From Streptomyces sp. HUAS YS2 (lineage in GTDB: Bacteria; Actinomycetota; Actinomycetes; Streptomycetales; Streptomycetaceae), in assembly GCF_033343995.1 (NCBI RefSeq), contig NZ_CP137573.1, positions 1,116,001 through 1,180,000 of the forward strand: a stretch of 64,000 bases of DNA. Direction: 5' to 3'. Numbering within the stretch: position 1 is the first letter of the stretch; each line of letters opens with the position of its first letter. The translations under genes and the position numbers were made by a program. Under the pieces are notes generated by a model, which ran no database searches, had not been told where the DNA came from, and saw only the letters and a list, made by a program, of their open reading frames with translations. Shown piece after piece: positions 43,786 through 50,505 of this stretch.

Positions 43786-44223
43786 GTGATCAGTGTGGAG
43801 CGCAGTTTCGTTGTACGCCTTCCCTTGCCCGAGCTGGTGACCTGGTTGGAGGACTTCGCCCGTACCGAGGAATGGGATCCCGGGACGGTCTCGTGCGTGC
43901 GGCTGGACGACGGGCCGGTACGGGAAGGGGCGCGCTGGCGCAACACGTCACGCTTCCGGGGCCGTACGACGGAACTCGAGTACCGGCTGGTCGTGCGGGA
44001 GCCCGCGCGGCTGGTCTTCGTCGGGGAGAACAGCACGGTGACCGCCGTGGACGATCTCCGTTTCGACCCCGAAGGGGACGGCACCCGGCTGACGTATCAG
44101 GCCTCGCTGAAGTTCAAGGGCCTCGCAAAGCTGGCGGCACCGCTGTTGCGACCGGAGTTCGAGCGGCTGGCCGACGAAGTGTCCGCGTGCCTGCCGACCG
44201 CCGCCGCGGCAGGACGCACCTGA
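43786..44223 (+). CDS. SRPBCC (START-like) family protein
   Basis: A 145-residue small-molecule binding protein of the polyketide-cyclase/dehydrase type: SVERSFVVRLPLPELVTWLEDF at the start, EWDPGTVS, YRLVVREPARLVFVGENS and TRLTYQASLKFKGLAKLAAPLL, with the C-terminal helix closing a hydrophobic cavity. The GTG start is set by GGAGG seven bases upstream. Such proteins carry lipids or hydrophobic ligands; they are frequent beside FAD/ECF lipid loci. It lies between the FAD oxidoreductase and litR. Confidence 0.85.
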   Translation: MISVERSFVVRLPLPELVTWLEDFARTEEWDPGTVSCVRLDDGPVREGARWRNTSRFRGRTTELEYRLVVREPARLVFVGENSTVTAVDDLRFDPEGDGTRLTYQASLKFKGLAKLAAPLLRPEFERLADEVSACLPTAAAAGRT

Positions 44224-44249
44224 CAGCAGACCTGTCGACGTCTCGCCCC

Positions 44250-44270
44250 ACTCGCATCGTTTCCGCATCG
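44250..44270 (+). promoter_or_regulatory. Putative LitR operator (11-bp direct repeats) at the litR promoter
   Basis: ACTCGCATCGTTTCCGCATCG carries GCATCG at 44254 and again at 44265, exactly 11 bases apart, 14 bases before the litR ATG. Nineteen of these 21 bases recur at 50444-50464 upstream of the ECF sigma gene. CarH proteins bind tandem direct repeats with 11-bp spacing, so this is a strong candidate autoregulatory site. Confidence 0.7.
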
Positions 44271-44283
44271 TACGGTGGATGAC

Positions 44284-45321
44284 ATGGCCGAACCTGAACA
44301 CGGGATCACGACGGGCGCGGTGGCACGGCGTCTCGGGGTCTCGCCGACCACGGTGCGCTCCTGGGACCAGCGGTACGGCATCGGTCCCGCCGTGCGCGGG
44401 GACGGGCGGCACAGGCGGTGGTACCCGGCGGACGTGGCGATGCTGGAGGAGATGTGCCGGCTCACGGCGTCGGGCGTTCCGCCCGCCGAGGCGGCACATG
44501 CCGCCCAGCGGCGACCGAGCGCCGGGCCGGTGACCACCGAGTCGGCCGCCGTCCCCCCGTCCGAGTCCGCCGAGCCCGTGGGACGGAGGACACCGCCGAC
44601 GGGAGCGCCGTCGGTCGAGGCCCGCCGTGCCGGACCGGGCAGCGGGCTGCCGCTGGGCAGCGTCCGGCAGGAGTGTCGCGGGCTGGCCCGCGCCGCCGTG
44701 CGGCTGGACGGTGCGGCCATGGAGGGGCTGCTGCAGGAGGTCCTTGCTCAGTACGGGCTGGTCACCGCGTGGGAAGAGGTGATGGTCCCGACGCTGCACG
44801 CGGTGGGTCGCAAGTGGGAGTCCTCCGACGACCGTTACGTCGAGGTGGAGCACCTGCTGTCTTGGCATGTCTCCACCGCACTGAGGCGGGCGGCCGTCAC
44901 CGGCCCGGTGACCACGTCCTCCGCCGCTCCGGTCGTCCTGGCCTGCGTCCCGGCGGAACAGCACACGCTGCCCCTGGAAGCACTGACGGCGGGACTGGCC
45001 GAGCAAGGGCTCCCGACCAGGATGTTCGGCGCGGCGGTACCGGCGGAGGCTCTGGACGCGGCGGTCCGGCGGTCGGGTCCGGCCGCCGTCGCCCTCTGGT
45101 CGCAGGCCAGGTCCACCGCGGATCACGCCTTGGCCCGTCACGTCGCGGGAACGGCCTTCGGAGTGCGGGGGGCCCGCACCGCTCCGCTGGTCCTGCTCGC
45201 GGGCCCCGGCTGGCTCGGCCGGGCGCCCGCTCACGGCATGATCCGCCCCAGCGGCCTGCGCGAAGCCCTCGACGCGATCGGCCGTCTCTACGGCCGGCCG
45301 GCCGGGCACCCCGACGGCTGA
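44284..45321 (+). CDS. litR: LitR/CarH-type MerR regulator with B12-binding photosensor domain
   Basis: A 345-residue regulator. An N-terminal MerR winged helix (TTGAVARRLGVSPTTVRSWD ... GDGRHRRWYPADV, residues 9-62), a Pro/Ser-rich linker, a four-helix B12-cap domain (about 123-205; AWEEVMVPTLHAVGRKW ... EVEHLLSWH) and a Rossmann B12 domain (about 215-335). Key residues as in CarH: Trp178, Glu189-His190 (W-x10-EH here, W-x9-EH in Thermus CarH), and the lower axial ligand His227 in E-x-H-x-x-P. Adenosylcobalamin-bound tetramers repress in the dark and fall apart in light. It faces a lipid-modification operon with an ECF sigma gene. ATG preferred over GTG at 44275. Confidence 0.88.
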   Translation: MAEPEHGITTGAVARRLGVSPTTVRSWDQRYGIGPAVRGDGRHRRWYPADVAMLEEMCRLTASGVPPAEAAHAAQRRPSAGPVTTESAAVPPSESAEPVGRRTPPTGAPSVEARRAGPGSGLPLGSVRQECRGLARAAVRLDGAAMEGLLQEVLAQYGLVTAWEEVMVPTLHAVGRKWESSDDRYVEVEHLLSWHVSTALRRAAVTGPVTTSSAAPVVLACVPAEQHTLPLEALTAGLAEQGLPTRMFGAAVPAEALDAAVRRSGPAAVALWSQARSTADHALARHVAGTAFGVRGARTAPLVLLAGPGWLGRAPAHGMIRPSGLREALDAIGRLYGRPAGHPDG

Positions 45322-45378
45322 GCAGGGCCGGGCACGCCGACGGCTGAGCAGGGCCGGGCACGCCGACGGCTGAGCAGA
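45301..45378. repeat. Three 26-bp tandem repeats across the litR stop codon
   Basis: Units at 45301-45326, 45327-45352 and 45353-45378 differ by single bases. The first encodes the last litR residues and its TGA; copies two and three lie beyond the stop and repeat the same GACGGCTGA. They fill most of the 97-base gap to the convergent DUF1295 gene, where no other terminator is obvious. Confidence 0.9.
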
Positions 45379-45418
45379 GGCGTCGTCCCACGAGCAGGAT
45401 CCGGCTCGTCGCTCACGG

Positions 45419-46255
45419 TCAGAGCCGGTTGTCGACGGTTCGTGGCCCGCTCCCCCGGCGGCGGGGAGGCCGAGGCAGGAAGCCGCTCGTGCGCTCCTGG
45501 TACGCGGCGTACCCCGGGCGATCGGCCATGTGAGCCTCGAGGAGACGTTTCCCGCTGCCCCAGATGAGCAGGGCACTCATGACCAGCGGGGAGACGACGG
45601 TGAGCAGGGCGGTCTGCCAGGTGGCACAGGCTGTCAGGTAGAGGCCCCACCAGACGAGGAAGTCGCCGAAGTAGTTGGGGTGCCTGGTCCAGCTCCACAG
45701 CCCGCGGTCCATCACACGGCCTCGGTTCGACGGATCGGACTTGAACCGGGCGAGCTGATGATCCCCCACCGCCTCGAAGGTGAGCCCCGCCGCCCACACG
45801 GCGAGGCCCAGGAAACCGATCGCTCCGAGTCGCTCGGGCAGCAGGACCGCGACCTGGACGGGCAGGGAGACGAGCCAGACGAGCGCGCCCTGGAGGAGGT
45901 AGATCTTCCGCAGCGCGTACGACGTGGGATTGCCACGGGCACGAGCGAGCATCCTGGCGTACCGGGGGTCCTCACCGTGGCCACGTCCGCGCCGGGCGAT
46001 ATGGGCCGCGAGCCGCAGTCCCCACACCACGGTGGCGAGCGCGACCAGCGCACGGCGGACGTCGTCGCCGTGGCCGGACGAGAGAATCCAGGCCACCACG
46101 GCGACGGCCGCGAAGGCGATCCCCCAGGCGACGTCCACGATGCGATGGACGCCCTTGGCCGTGCCGACCCCGAACGCCACCAGCATGACGACCAGCGTGG
46201 TGATCGCCGAGGCGGCCAGGACGACGCCGAGGGCTCCCGCGTCGACCGCGGTCAT
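45419..46255 (-). CDS. DUF1295 (steroid-5-alpha-reductase-like) membrane protein
   Basis: A 278-residue membrane protein with about seven spans. The C-terminal DUF1295 core reads RFKSDPSNRGRVMDRGLWSWTRHPNYFGDFLVWWG and WGSGKRLLEAHMADRPGY-AYQERTSGFLP (split for description), the conserved cofactor-binding region of steroid 5-alpha reductases and isoprenylcysteine methyltransferases. It probably reduces or methylates a lipid. The ATG overlaps the TGA of the methyltransferase gene upstream (ATGA), so it ends the leftward operon that starts at the sigma factor. DUF1295 often occurs with DUF1365 and a CFA-type methyltransferase. Confidence 0.88.
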   Translation of the reverse strand: MTAVDAGALGVVLAASAITTLVVMLVAFGVGTAKGVHRIVDVAWGIAFAAVAVVAWILSSGHGDDVRRALVALATVVWGLRLAAHIARRGRGHGEDPRYARMLARARGNPTSYALRKIYLLQGALVWLVSLPVQVAVLLPERLGAIGFLGLAVWAAGLTFEAVGDHQLARFKSDPSNRGRVMDRGLWSWTRHPNYFGDFLVWWGLYLTACATWQTALLTVVSPLVMSALLIWGSGKRLLEAHMADRPGYAAYQERTSGFLPRPPRRRGSGPRTVDNRL

Positions 46256-47568
46256 CGGGTTCCCTCCGTGTCGTCGGCAACGAACCCGAGCTGGCGGACA
46301 TCGAGGTAGCCGGATCGGAATCCGGCCTCGGAGTAGGCGAGGTAGAACTCCCACATGCGCCGGAAGACGTGGTCGAATCCCAGCGCGGCGACGGCGCTCT
46401 CCTCACGCAGGAAGCGTTCCCGCCAGTGCCGGAGCGTCTCCGCGTAGTGGTCGCCGTAGCCGGTGTCGTGGGTGATGCGCAGTCCGGCGGCCGCGCTCTC
46501 GCGGGCGATGGCCTCCGGGGACGGGATCAGCCCGCCGGGAAAGACGTACTTGCTGATCCAGGTGTGCGTGCGGGCGGTGGCGAGCATCCGTTCGTGCGGC
46601 ATGGTGATGGCCTGGAGCGCGACGCGTCCACCGGGGGCGAGGAGGCGGCGCAGGGCGACGAAGTAGTCGGACCAGTATTCCGGGCCGACGGCCTCGATCA
46701 TCTCGACGCTCACGACGGCGTCGTAACGTCCCTGAACGGCGCGGTAGTCGAGGAGTTCGACCGTCACGCGGTCGGCCGCCCCGGCGTCCGCGACGCGCCG
46801 GCGCGCGAGGTCGAGCTGCTCCTCGGAGAGGGTGATGGTACGGACGCGGGCCCCGCGTGCCGACGCGCGGATGGCGAGCTCGCCCCAGCCGGTCCCGATC
46901 TCGAGCAGTTCGGTGCCCTGACCGACCTCGGCCAGGTCGAGGAGCCGGTCGATCTTGCGGTGCTGGGCAGTGGCCAGCTCCGTGTCGCCTACAAGGGTTC
47001 CTGCCTGCGGCAGCGGGTCGAAGATCGCCGCCGAGTAGGTGAGGCCGGGGTCGAGGAAGAGGGTGAAGAGTTCGTTCGAGAGGTCGTAGTGGCGGTGGAT
47101 GTTCTCGCGTGCGCCTTCAAGGGTGTTGCGGTCGACGGCGGGCCTGCGCCGGACCCAGGCTCCGCGGAGTCGGCGCAGTGGTGCGGGTACGAGGTCGTCG
47201 ACGTGCCGGGCGAGCACGGTGAGGACTCCCACCACGTCGTCGGCGTCCCATTCACCGGCCATGTACGACTCACCGAAGCCGATCAGTCCGTCGGCGCCGA
47301 TCCGACGGTGGAAGGCGTCGGGGTCATGAAGCGTGAGGGTGGGCCCGCCCGTCGTGCCACCCCGTGGTCGGGGTACACCGGACGGGTCGTCCGGTGTCAG
47401 GGTCCACAGGGGCAACCGGGCGAGGGCCCGCTCGACGAGACGGCGGGCGACCGCGGTGCGCGCGGAGGAGGCCCGGGGCAACCGAGCAACGTCCGGCCAG
47501 CGCTCGGGATCCACCTCGGCGGGGCCCGCAGGTGCGGTGGACGCGGTCGCGGGGAGAGAGAGGTTCAC
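46252..47568 (-). CDS. Alternative product: CFA-like methyltransferase from internal GTG
   Basis: A 438-residue methyltransferase would result if translation starts at GTG 47568 with the site AGGAAGG six bases upstream. Length and N-terminus (PAEVDPERWPDVARLP) match free-standing relatives of about 420-440 residues. It contains the complete SAM site LEIGTGWGELAIRA and the CFA-type active-site region. Listed separately because the frame upstream stays open and both forms are possible. Confidence 0.6.
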   Translation of the reverse strand: MNLSLPATASTAPAGPAEVDPERWPDVARLPRASSARTAVARRLVERALARLPLWTLTPDDPSGVPRPRGGTTGGPTLTLHDPDAFHRRIGADGLIGFGESYMAGEWDADDVVGVLTVLARHVDDLVPAPLRRLRGAWVRRRPAVDRNTLEGARENIHRHYDLSNELFTLFLDPGLTYSAAIFDPLPQAGTLVGDTELATAQHRKIDRLLDLAEVGQGTELLEIGTGWGELAIRASARGARVRTITLSEEQLDLARRRVADAGAADRVTVELLDYRAVQGRYDAVVSVEMIEAVGPEYWSDYFVALRRLLAPGGRVALQAITMPHERMLATARTHTWISKYVFPGGLIPSPEAIARESAAAGLRITHDTGYGDHYAETLRHWRERFLREESAVAALGFDHVFRRMWEFYLAYSEAGFRSGYLDVRQLGFVADDTEGTR

Positions 47569-48327
47569 GGGGTGCCTTCCTGGGGGGGACGGGGCGGTGC
47601 GGGAACGCGGCCGGACGGGAAGACCCTTGAGGTAGAGGCGGATCCCGTGCCGGCGGATGCCGATCGACACGCCGAGAGTCGACCAGGGGTGTCGCACCAC
47701 TGCGGCGAGCAGCGTGCGGGCACGAGCGGGCCGGCCGGCGCCGCGGACCGTGGCGGTCAGCGGACGGGAGCCGTCCGTGTGGCGGAGCTGAACCGTGAGG
47801 TCGAGGCGGTCGCCGGGGAGCGGCAGCCGCATGCGGTAGGCGCCCTCGACGTCGAGGAACGGCGAGACGTAGAACTCCTTGGCGACTTCGGCAAGGCCCC
47901 GCCCGTCGGGGCGCATGAGATAGCAGTGGCGCCCGCCGTAGGTGTTGTGCACCTCGGCGACGACGCAGACGAGTCGGCCGGCGCGGTCCCGGCACCAGTA
48001 CAGGGTGATCGGGTTGAAGACATGTCCGAGGACGCGCGCGTGGGCGAGCATCAGCACCTGCCCGTCCGCGTCCCGTACGCCCTGGCCGGCGAGGTACGCG
48101 TCGAGACCGGCGCGCAACGTGGGCGCCTTCCCGTCGAAGTGGTCGCGCGGGTCGAAGCGGGCGAGGGGGCGCAGCGGTCTCGGCAGTACGGGCAGGTCGT
48201 CGATGTCGACCAGCCAGAGGTAGGTGCGGTGACGCAGGGCGTAGTGGAAGGGGGTGACGCGGGTGTGGGCGACCTCGGTCTCGTACAGGGCGGGGACGGG
48301 CGGTGTCGGTGGGACGAGGCCGGTCAT
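46252..48327 (-). CDS. DUF1365 - cyclopropane-fatty-acid-synthase-like fusion
   Basis: One 691-codon open frame without an internal stop. Residues 1 to about 250 are DUF1365 (ALYETEVAHTRVTPFHYALR, LGHVFNPITLYWC, VVAEVHNTYGGRHCYL, SIGIRRHGIRLYLKGLP). Residues about 270-690 are a CFA-type SAM methyltransferase (RENIHRHYDLSNELF, TYSAAIF, LEIGTGWGELAIRA, SVEMIEAVGPEYWSDYF, YVFPGGLIPS). These are normally two genes. A GTG at codon 254 (47568) has AGGAAGG upstream, so the second half may also be made alone. The ATG overlaps the preceding TGA by one base. The pair acts on unsaturated fatty acyl chains in membranes; in Rhodobacter related enzymes make methylated/furan fatty acids. Confidence 0.8.
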   Translation of the reverse strand: MTGLVPPTPPVPALYETEVAHTRVTPFHYALRHRTYLWLVDIDDLPVLPRPLRPLARFDPRDHFDGKAPTLRAGLDAYLAGQGVRDADGQVLMLAHARVLGHVFNPITLYWCRDRAGRLVCVVAEVHNTYGGRHCYLMRPDGRGLAEVAKEFYVSPFLDVEGAYRMRLPLPGDRLDLTVQLRHTDGSRPLTATVRGAGRPARARTLLAAVVRHPWSTLGVSIGIRRHGIRLYLKGLPVRPRSRTAPSPPGRHPVNLSLPATASTAPAGPAEVDPERWPDVARLPRASSARTAVARRLVERALARLPLWTLTPDDPSGVPRPRGGTTGGPTLTLHDPDAFHRRIGADGLIGFGESYMAGEWDADDVVGVLTVLARHVDDLVPAPLRRLRGAWVRRRPAVDRNTLEGARENIHRHYDLSNELFTLFLDPGLTYSAAIFDPLPQAGTLVGDTELATAQHRKIDRLLDLAEVGQGTELLEIGTGWGELAIRASARGARVRTITLSEEQLDLARRRVADAGAADRVTVELLDYRAVQGRYDAVVSVEMIEAVGPEYWSDYFVALRRLLAPGGRVALQAITMPHERMLATARTHTWISKYVFPGGLIPSPEAIARESAAAGLRITHDTGYGDHYAETLRHWRERFLREESAVAALGFDHVFRRMWEFYLAYSEAGFRSGYLDVRQLGFVADDTEGTR

Positions 48328-49583
48328 CACCAGGTCACCCCCAGATGGAGGGCCGCTTCGACACCGGACCGGCAGCCGTCCTCGTGGAAACCCCAGCCGT
48401 GGTAGGCGCCGGCGTAGGCGGTCACGGAGCTGCGGAGGGCCGGAAGCAGTCGCTGCGCGGCGACGGACCGCGGTGTGTAGACGGGGTGTTCGTACGTCAT
48501 GCGCGCCATCACGGTGGACTCGTCGAGGCGGTGGCCCGGGTTGAGTGTGACGATGTGGGGCTCGTGGGTGGGGAGCCGCTGGAGCCGGTTCATGTCGTAG
48601 CTGACCTGGACGGAGCCGGGTCGGGCGGTACAGGAGGGCAGCCAGTAGTTCCATGATGCCCGGGCATGGGGCGACCGCGGCAGCAGCCTCGTGTCGCCGT
48701 GCAGGACGGTCGGATTGGTCGAGTAGGTGAAGGCGCCGAGGAGTCGTCGCTCCTGCTCGGTGGGGTCGGCCAGGAGGCGCAGGGCCTGGTCGGGGTGGAC
48801 CGCGATCACGACGGCCGCGTGCTCCGTGGATTCGCCGTCGGCGGTGACTACGGTCGCGCGGTCGGCACCGCGTACGACGGTGCGTACCGGGGTCGAGGTC
48901 CGGACCGAGGCGACGGATTTGGCGACGCGCTCGACGTACACCGCGGAACCGCCGCTGACGGTCTTCCACTGCGGGGACCCGGTCACCGACAGGAGTCCGT
49001 GGTGGTCGAGGAAGCGGAAGAGGTACGCGGCGGGATACCGCAGTGCGGTATCGGGGGCGCACGACCAGACGGCCGAGACGAGCGGGATCGCGAAGTGGCT
49101 GACGAAGTAGGCGGAGAAGCGGTGGGTCCTGAGGAAGTCGCCGAGTGTGAGCGTCGTGTCGTCGGCGGACAGCAGGCGGCGCGCGGCGCGGTGGAAGCGC
49201 GGCACGTCGGTGAGCATCAGCAGATGGCGGCCGCGGCGGACGTTGCCCCCGCCGAGGAGGCCGCGGACGCCTCGGGCACCCGCGTACTCCAGACCACATC
49301 CGTCACAGCGGACGGACATGCTCATCTCGGAGTCCTGCGTGGTGACGCCGAGTTCGCGGAAGAGGCGGAGCAGGTGGGGGTAGGTGCGCTCGTTGTGGAC
49401 GATGAAGCCCGTGTCCACGTGGAGGGTCCCGCCCGCTGCGGCCGGCAGCTCGTGCGTGTGCGCGTGGCCTCCGAGCCGATCCTCGGACTCGTACAGCACC
49501 ACGTCGTGCCTGCGGGACAGGATGTGGGCTGCGGTGAGGCCCGCCACGCCCGCCCCCACGACCGCGACACTTCGTCCGTTCAT
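48327..49583 (-). CDS. FAD-dependent oxidoreductase (NAD(P)-binding amine-oxidase family)
   Basis: A 418-residue flavoprotein typical of the set that accompanies DUF1365 and CFA-like genes. FAD motif SVAVVGAGVAGLTAAHILSR, then YESEDRLGGHAHTHEL; later DTGFIVHNERTYPHLLRL, and the C-terminal AYHGWGFHEDGCRSGVEAA. A CDGCG motif near residue 95 could bind metal. In related loci this protein is a candidate fatty-acid desaturase/oxidase. ATG 49583 follows GGAGACG; a GTG three codons upstream is possible. It is second in the operon after the ECF sigma gene. Confidence 0.86.
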   Translation of the reverse strand: MNGRSVAVVGAGVAGLTAAHILSRRHDVVLYESEDRLGGHAHTHELPAAAGGTLHVDTGFIVHNERTYPHLLRLFRELGVTTQDSEMSMSVRCDGCGLEYAGARGVRGLLGGGNVRRGRHLLMLTDVPRFHRAARRLLSADDTTLTLGDFLRTHRFSAYFVSHFAIPLVSAVWSCAPDTALRYPAAYLFRFLDHHGLLSVTGSPQWKTVSGGSAVYVERVAKSVASVRTSTPVRTVVRGADRATVVTADGESTEHAAVVIAVHPDQALRLLADPTEQERRLLGAFTYSTNPTVLHGDTRLLPRSPHARASWNYWLPSCTARPGSVQVSYDMNRLQRLPTHEPHIVTLNPGHRLDESTVMARMTYEHPVYTPRSVAAQRLLPALRSSVTAYAGAYHGWGFHEDGCRSGVEAALHLGVTW

Positions 49584-49682
49584 CGTCTCCACCCCTTGTG
49601 TGAGGGCCGTCCGCCGGTCGTGACCGGCGGCCCGCCCTCTTCGATCGGTTGCTTGGAGTCACGGCCCGGCCGACGGGCCGGA

Positions 49683-50303
49683 TCAGTCTCCGGCCGCGGC
49701 GAGGGCCAGGTTGTGGCGCATGCGTCGGAGGCCGCGGCGGGCATGGCTCTTGACCGTGCCCAGCGGCATGCCGGTGCGGTCGGCGATCTGCACCTGCGTC
49801 AGGTCCGCGAAGTAGGCGAGTCGCAGGACGTCGCGCTGGACGCGGGGAAGCCTGGCGAGTTCCTCGATGACCACGAGCCGGTCGAGGACCCGCTCGGGCT
49901 CGTCGGCGGCGCCGTTCCCGTGCTCCAGGGCGGCGCCGAGGGTCGCCGCGAGCGCGGTGCGGCGGGTGCGGGCGGTCAGAGCGTCGGCGATCTTCCGACG
50001 GGTGATCCCGGTGAGCCAGGCCGGCAGGGTTCCCCGCTCGGGATCGAAGTTCTCGCGTCCACGCCACGCGGCGACGAAGACCTGCTGTGCGACGTCCTCC
50101 GCCTCCCGGGGATCCCCCAGCGCCCGGGCGGCCAGCCCATGGACCAGTCGACCCCAGCGCTGGTAGGCCGCGTCCAGGCAGTACTCGTCGCCGTCGACGA
50201 GTCCGCGGGCGATCCGGTCGTCGGTCCCGCAGCCGGGCGGCACATGGCGGGAAGGGCGCTCGGTCGGGGCAGCGACGTCGTCGGTGATCCGGTGTGCGGT
50301 CAT
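49683..50303 (-). CDS. ECF RNA polymerase sigma factor (LitS-like position)
   Basis: A 206-residue ECF sigma factor: region 2 in YQRWGRLVHGLAARALGD-PREAEDVAQQVFVAAWRG (split) and region 4 in ELARLPRVQRDVLRLAYFAD and VQIADRTGMPLGTVKSHARRGLRRM, with a 25-residue linker between. No anti-sigma gene is adjacent on its strand, so transcriptional control is likely to matter. GAGGAG precedes the ATG. Upstream lies the 50444 repeat shared with litR. In Streptomyces coelicolor LitR controls an ECF factor (LitS) in light; the arrangement here is analogous. Confidence 0.9.
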   Translation of the reverse strand: MTAHRITDDVAAPTERPSRHVPPGCGTDDRIARGLVDGDEYCLDAAYQRWGRLVHGLAARALGDPREAEDVAQQVFVAAWRGRENFDPERGTLPAWLTGITRRKIADALTARTRRTALAATLGAALEHGNGAADEPERVLDRLVVIEELARLPRVQRDVLRLAYFADLTQVQIADRTGMPLGTVKSHARRGLRRMRHNLALAAAGD

Positions 50304-50505
50304 GACGCTTACTCCTCCGGACGGTGGCGCGTGCCTCCACGGGGGGCTGATGCCGCCGCCGTGGGAGCGCCGTCCTGGCGATCCGGCGGGACCTCACCGG
50401 CCCCGCGTCCCCTCACATTCCGGCCGACGGCCGTCCTGGAGCAACTCGCATCGTTTCTGCGTCGAATCGTTTGTGCGTCGGTTCAGGGCCCGAGCGCCGA
50501 GGGGA
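50304..50505. promoter_or_regulatory. Promoter region of the ECF sigma operon
   Basis: A 202-base gap upstream of the sigma gene and just beyond the stop of the MMPL gene. The notable content is the direct-repeat element at 50444-50480. I see no clear terminator for the MMPL gene. Confidence 0.5.
50444..50480 (+). promoter_or_regulatory. Putative LitR operator at the ECF sigma promoter
   Basis: The first 21 bases match the litR-promoter element at 44250 in 19 positions. GCATCG (50448) and GCGTCG (50459) are 11 bases apart; a third GCGTCG lies at 50475. The same block can be read as two 16-bp direct repeats, ATCGTTTCTGCGTCGA and ATCGTTTGTGCGTCGG. Relative to its gene the element is inverted compared with the litR copy, as the sigma gene is read leftward. 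Confidence 0.65.

Noticed and set aside
44284..45321. Ordinary MerR regulator or methionine synthase fragment
   Set aside because: Both the MerR DNA-binding domain and the complete B12 cap and Rossmann domains with the axial His are present in one chain, which defines LitR/CarH.
45301..45378. CRISPR-like array
   Set aside because: The 26-bp units are directly adjacent with no spacers, so this is a simple tandem repeat.
46252..49299. A 1015-codon leftward open frame covering the methyltransferase, DUF1365 and beyond
   Set aside because: The first 324 codons lie inside the FAD oxidoreductase in another frame and have no protein-like sequence; the real start is ATG 48327.
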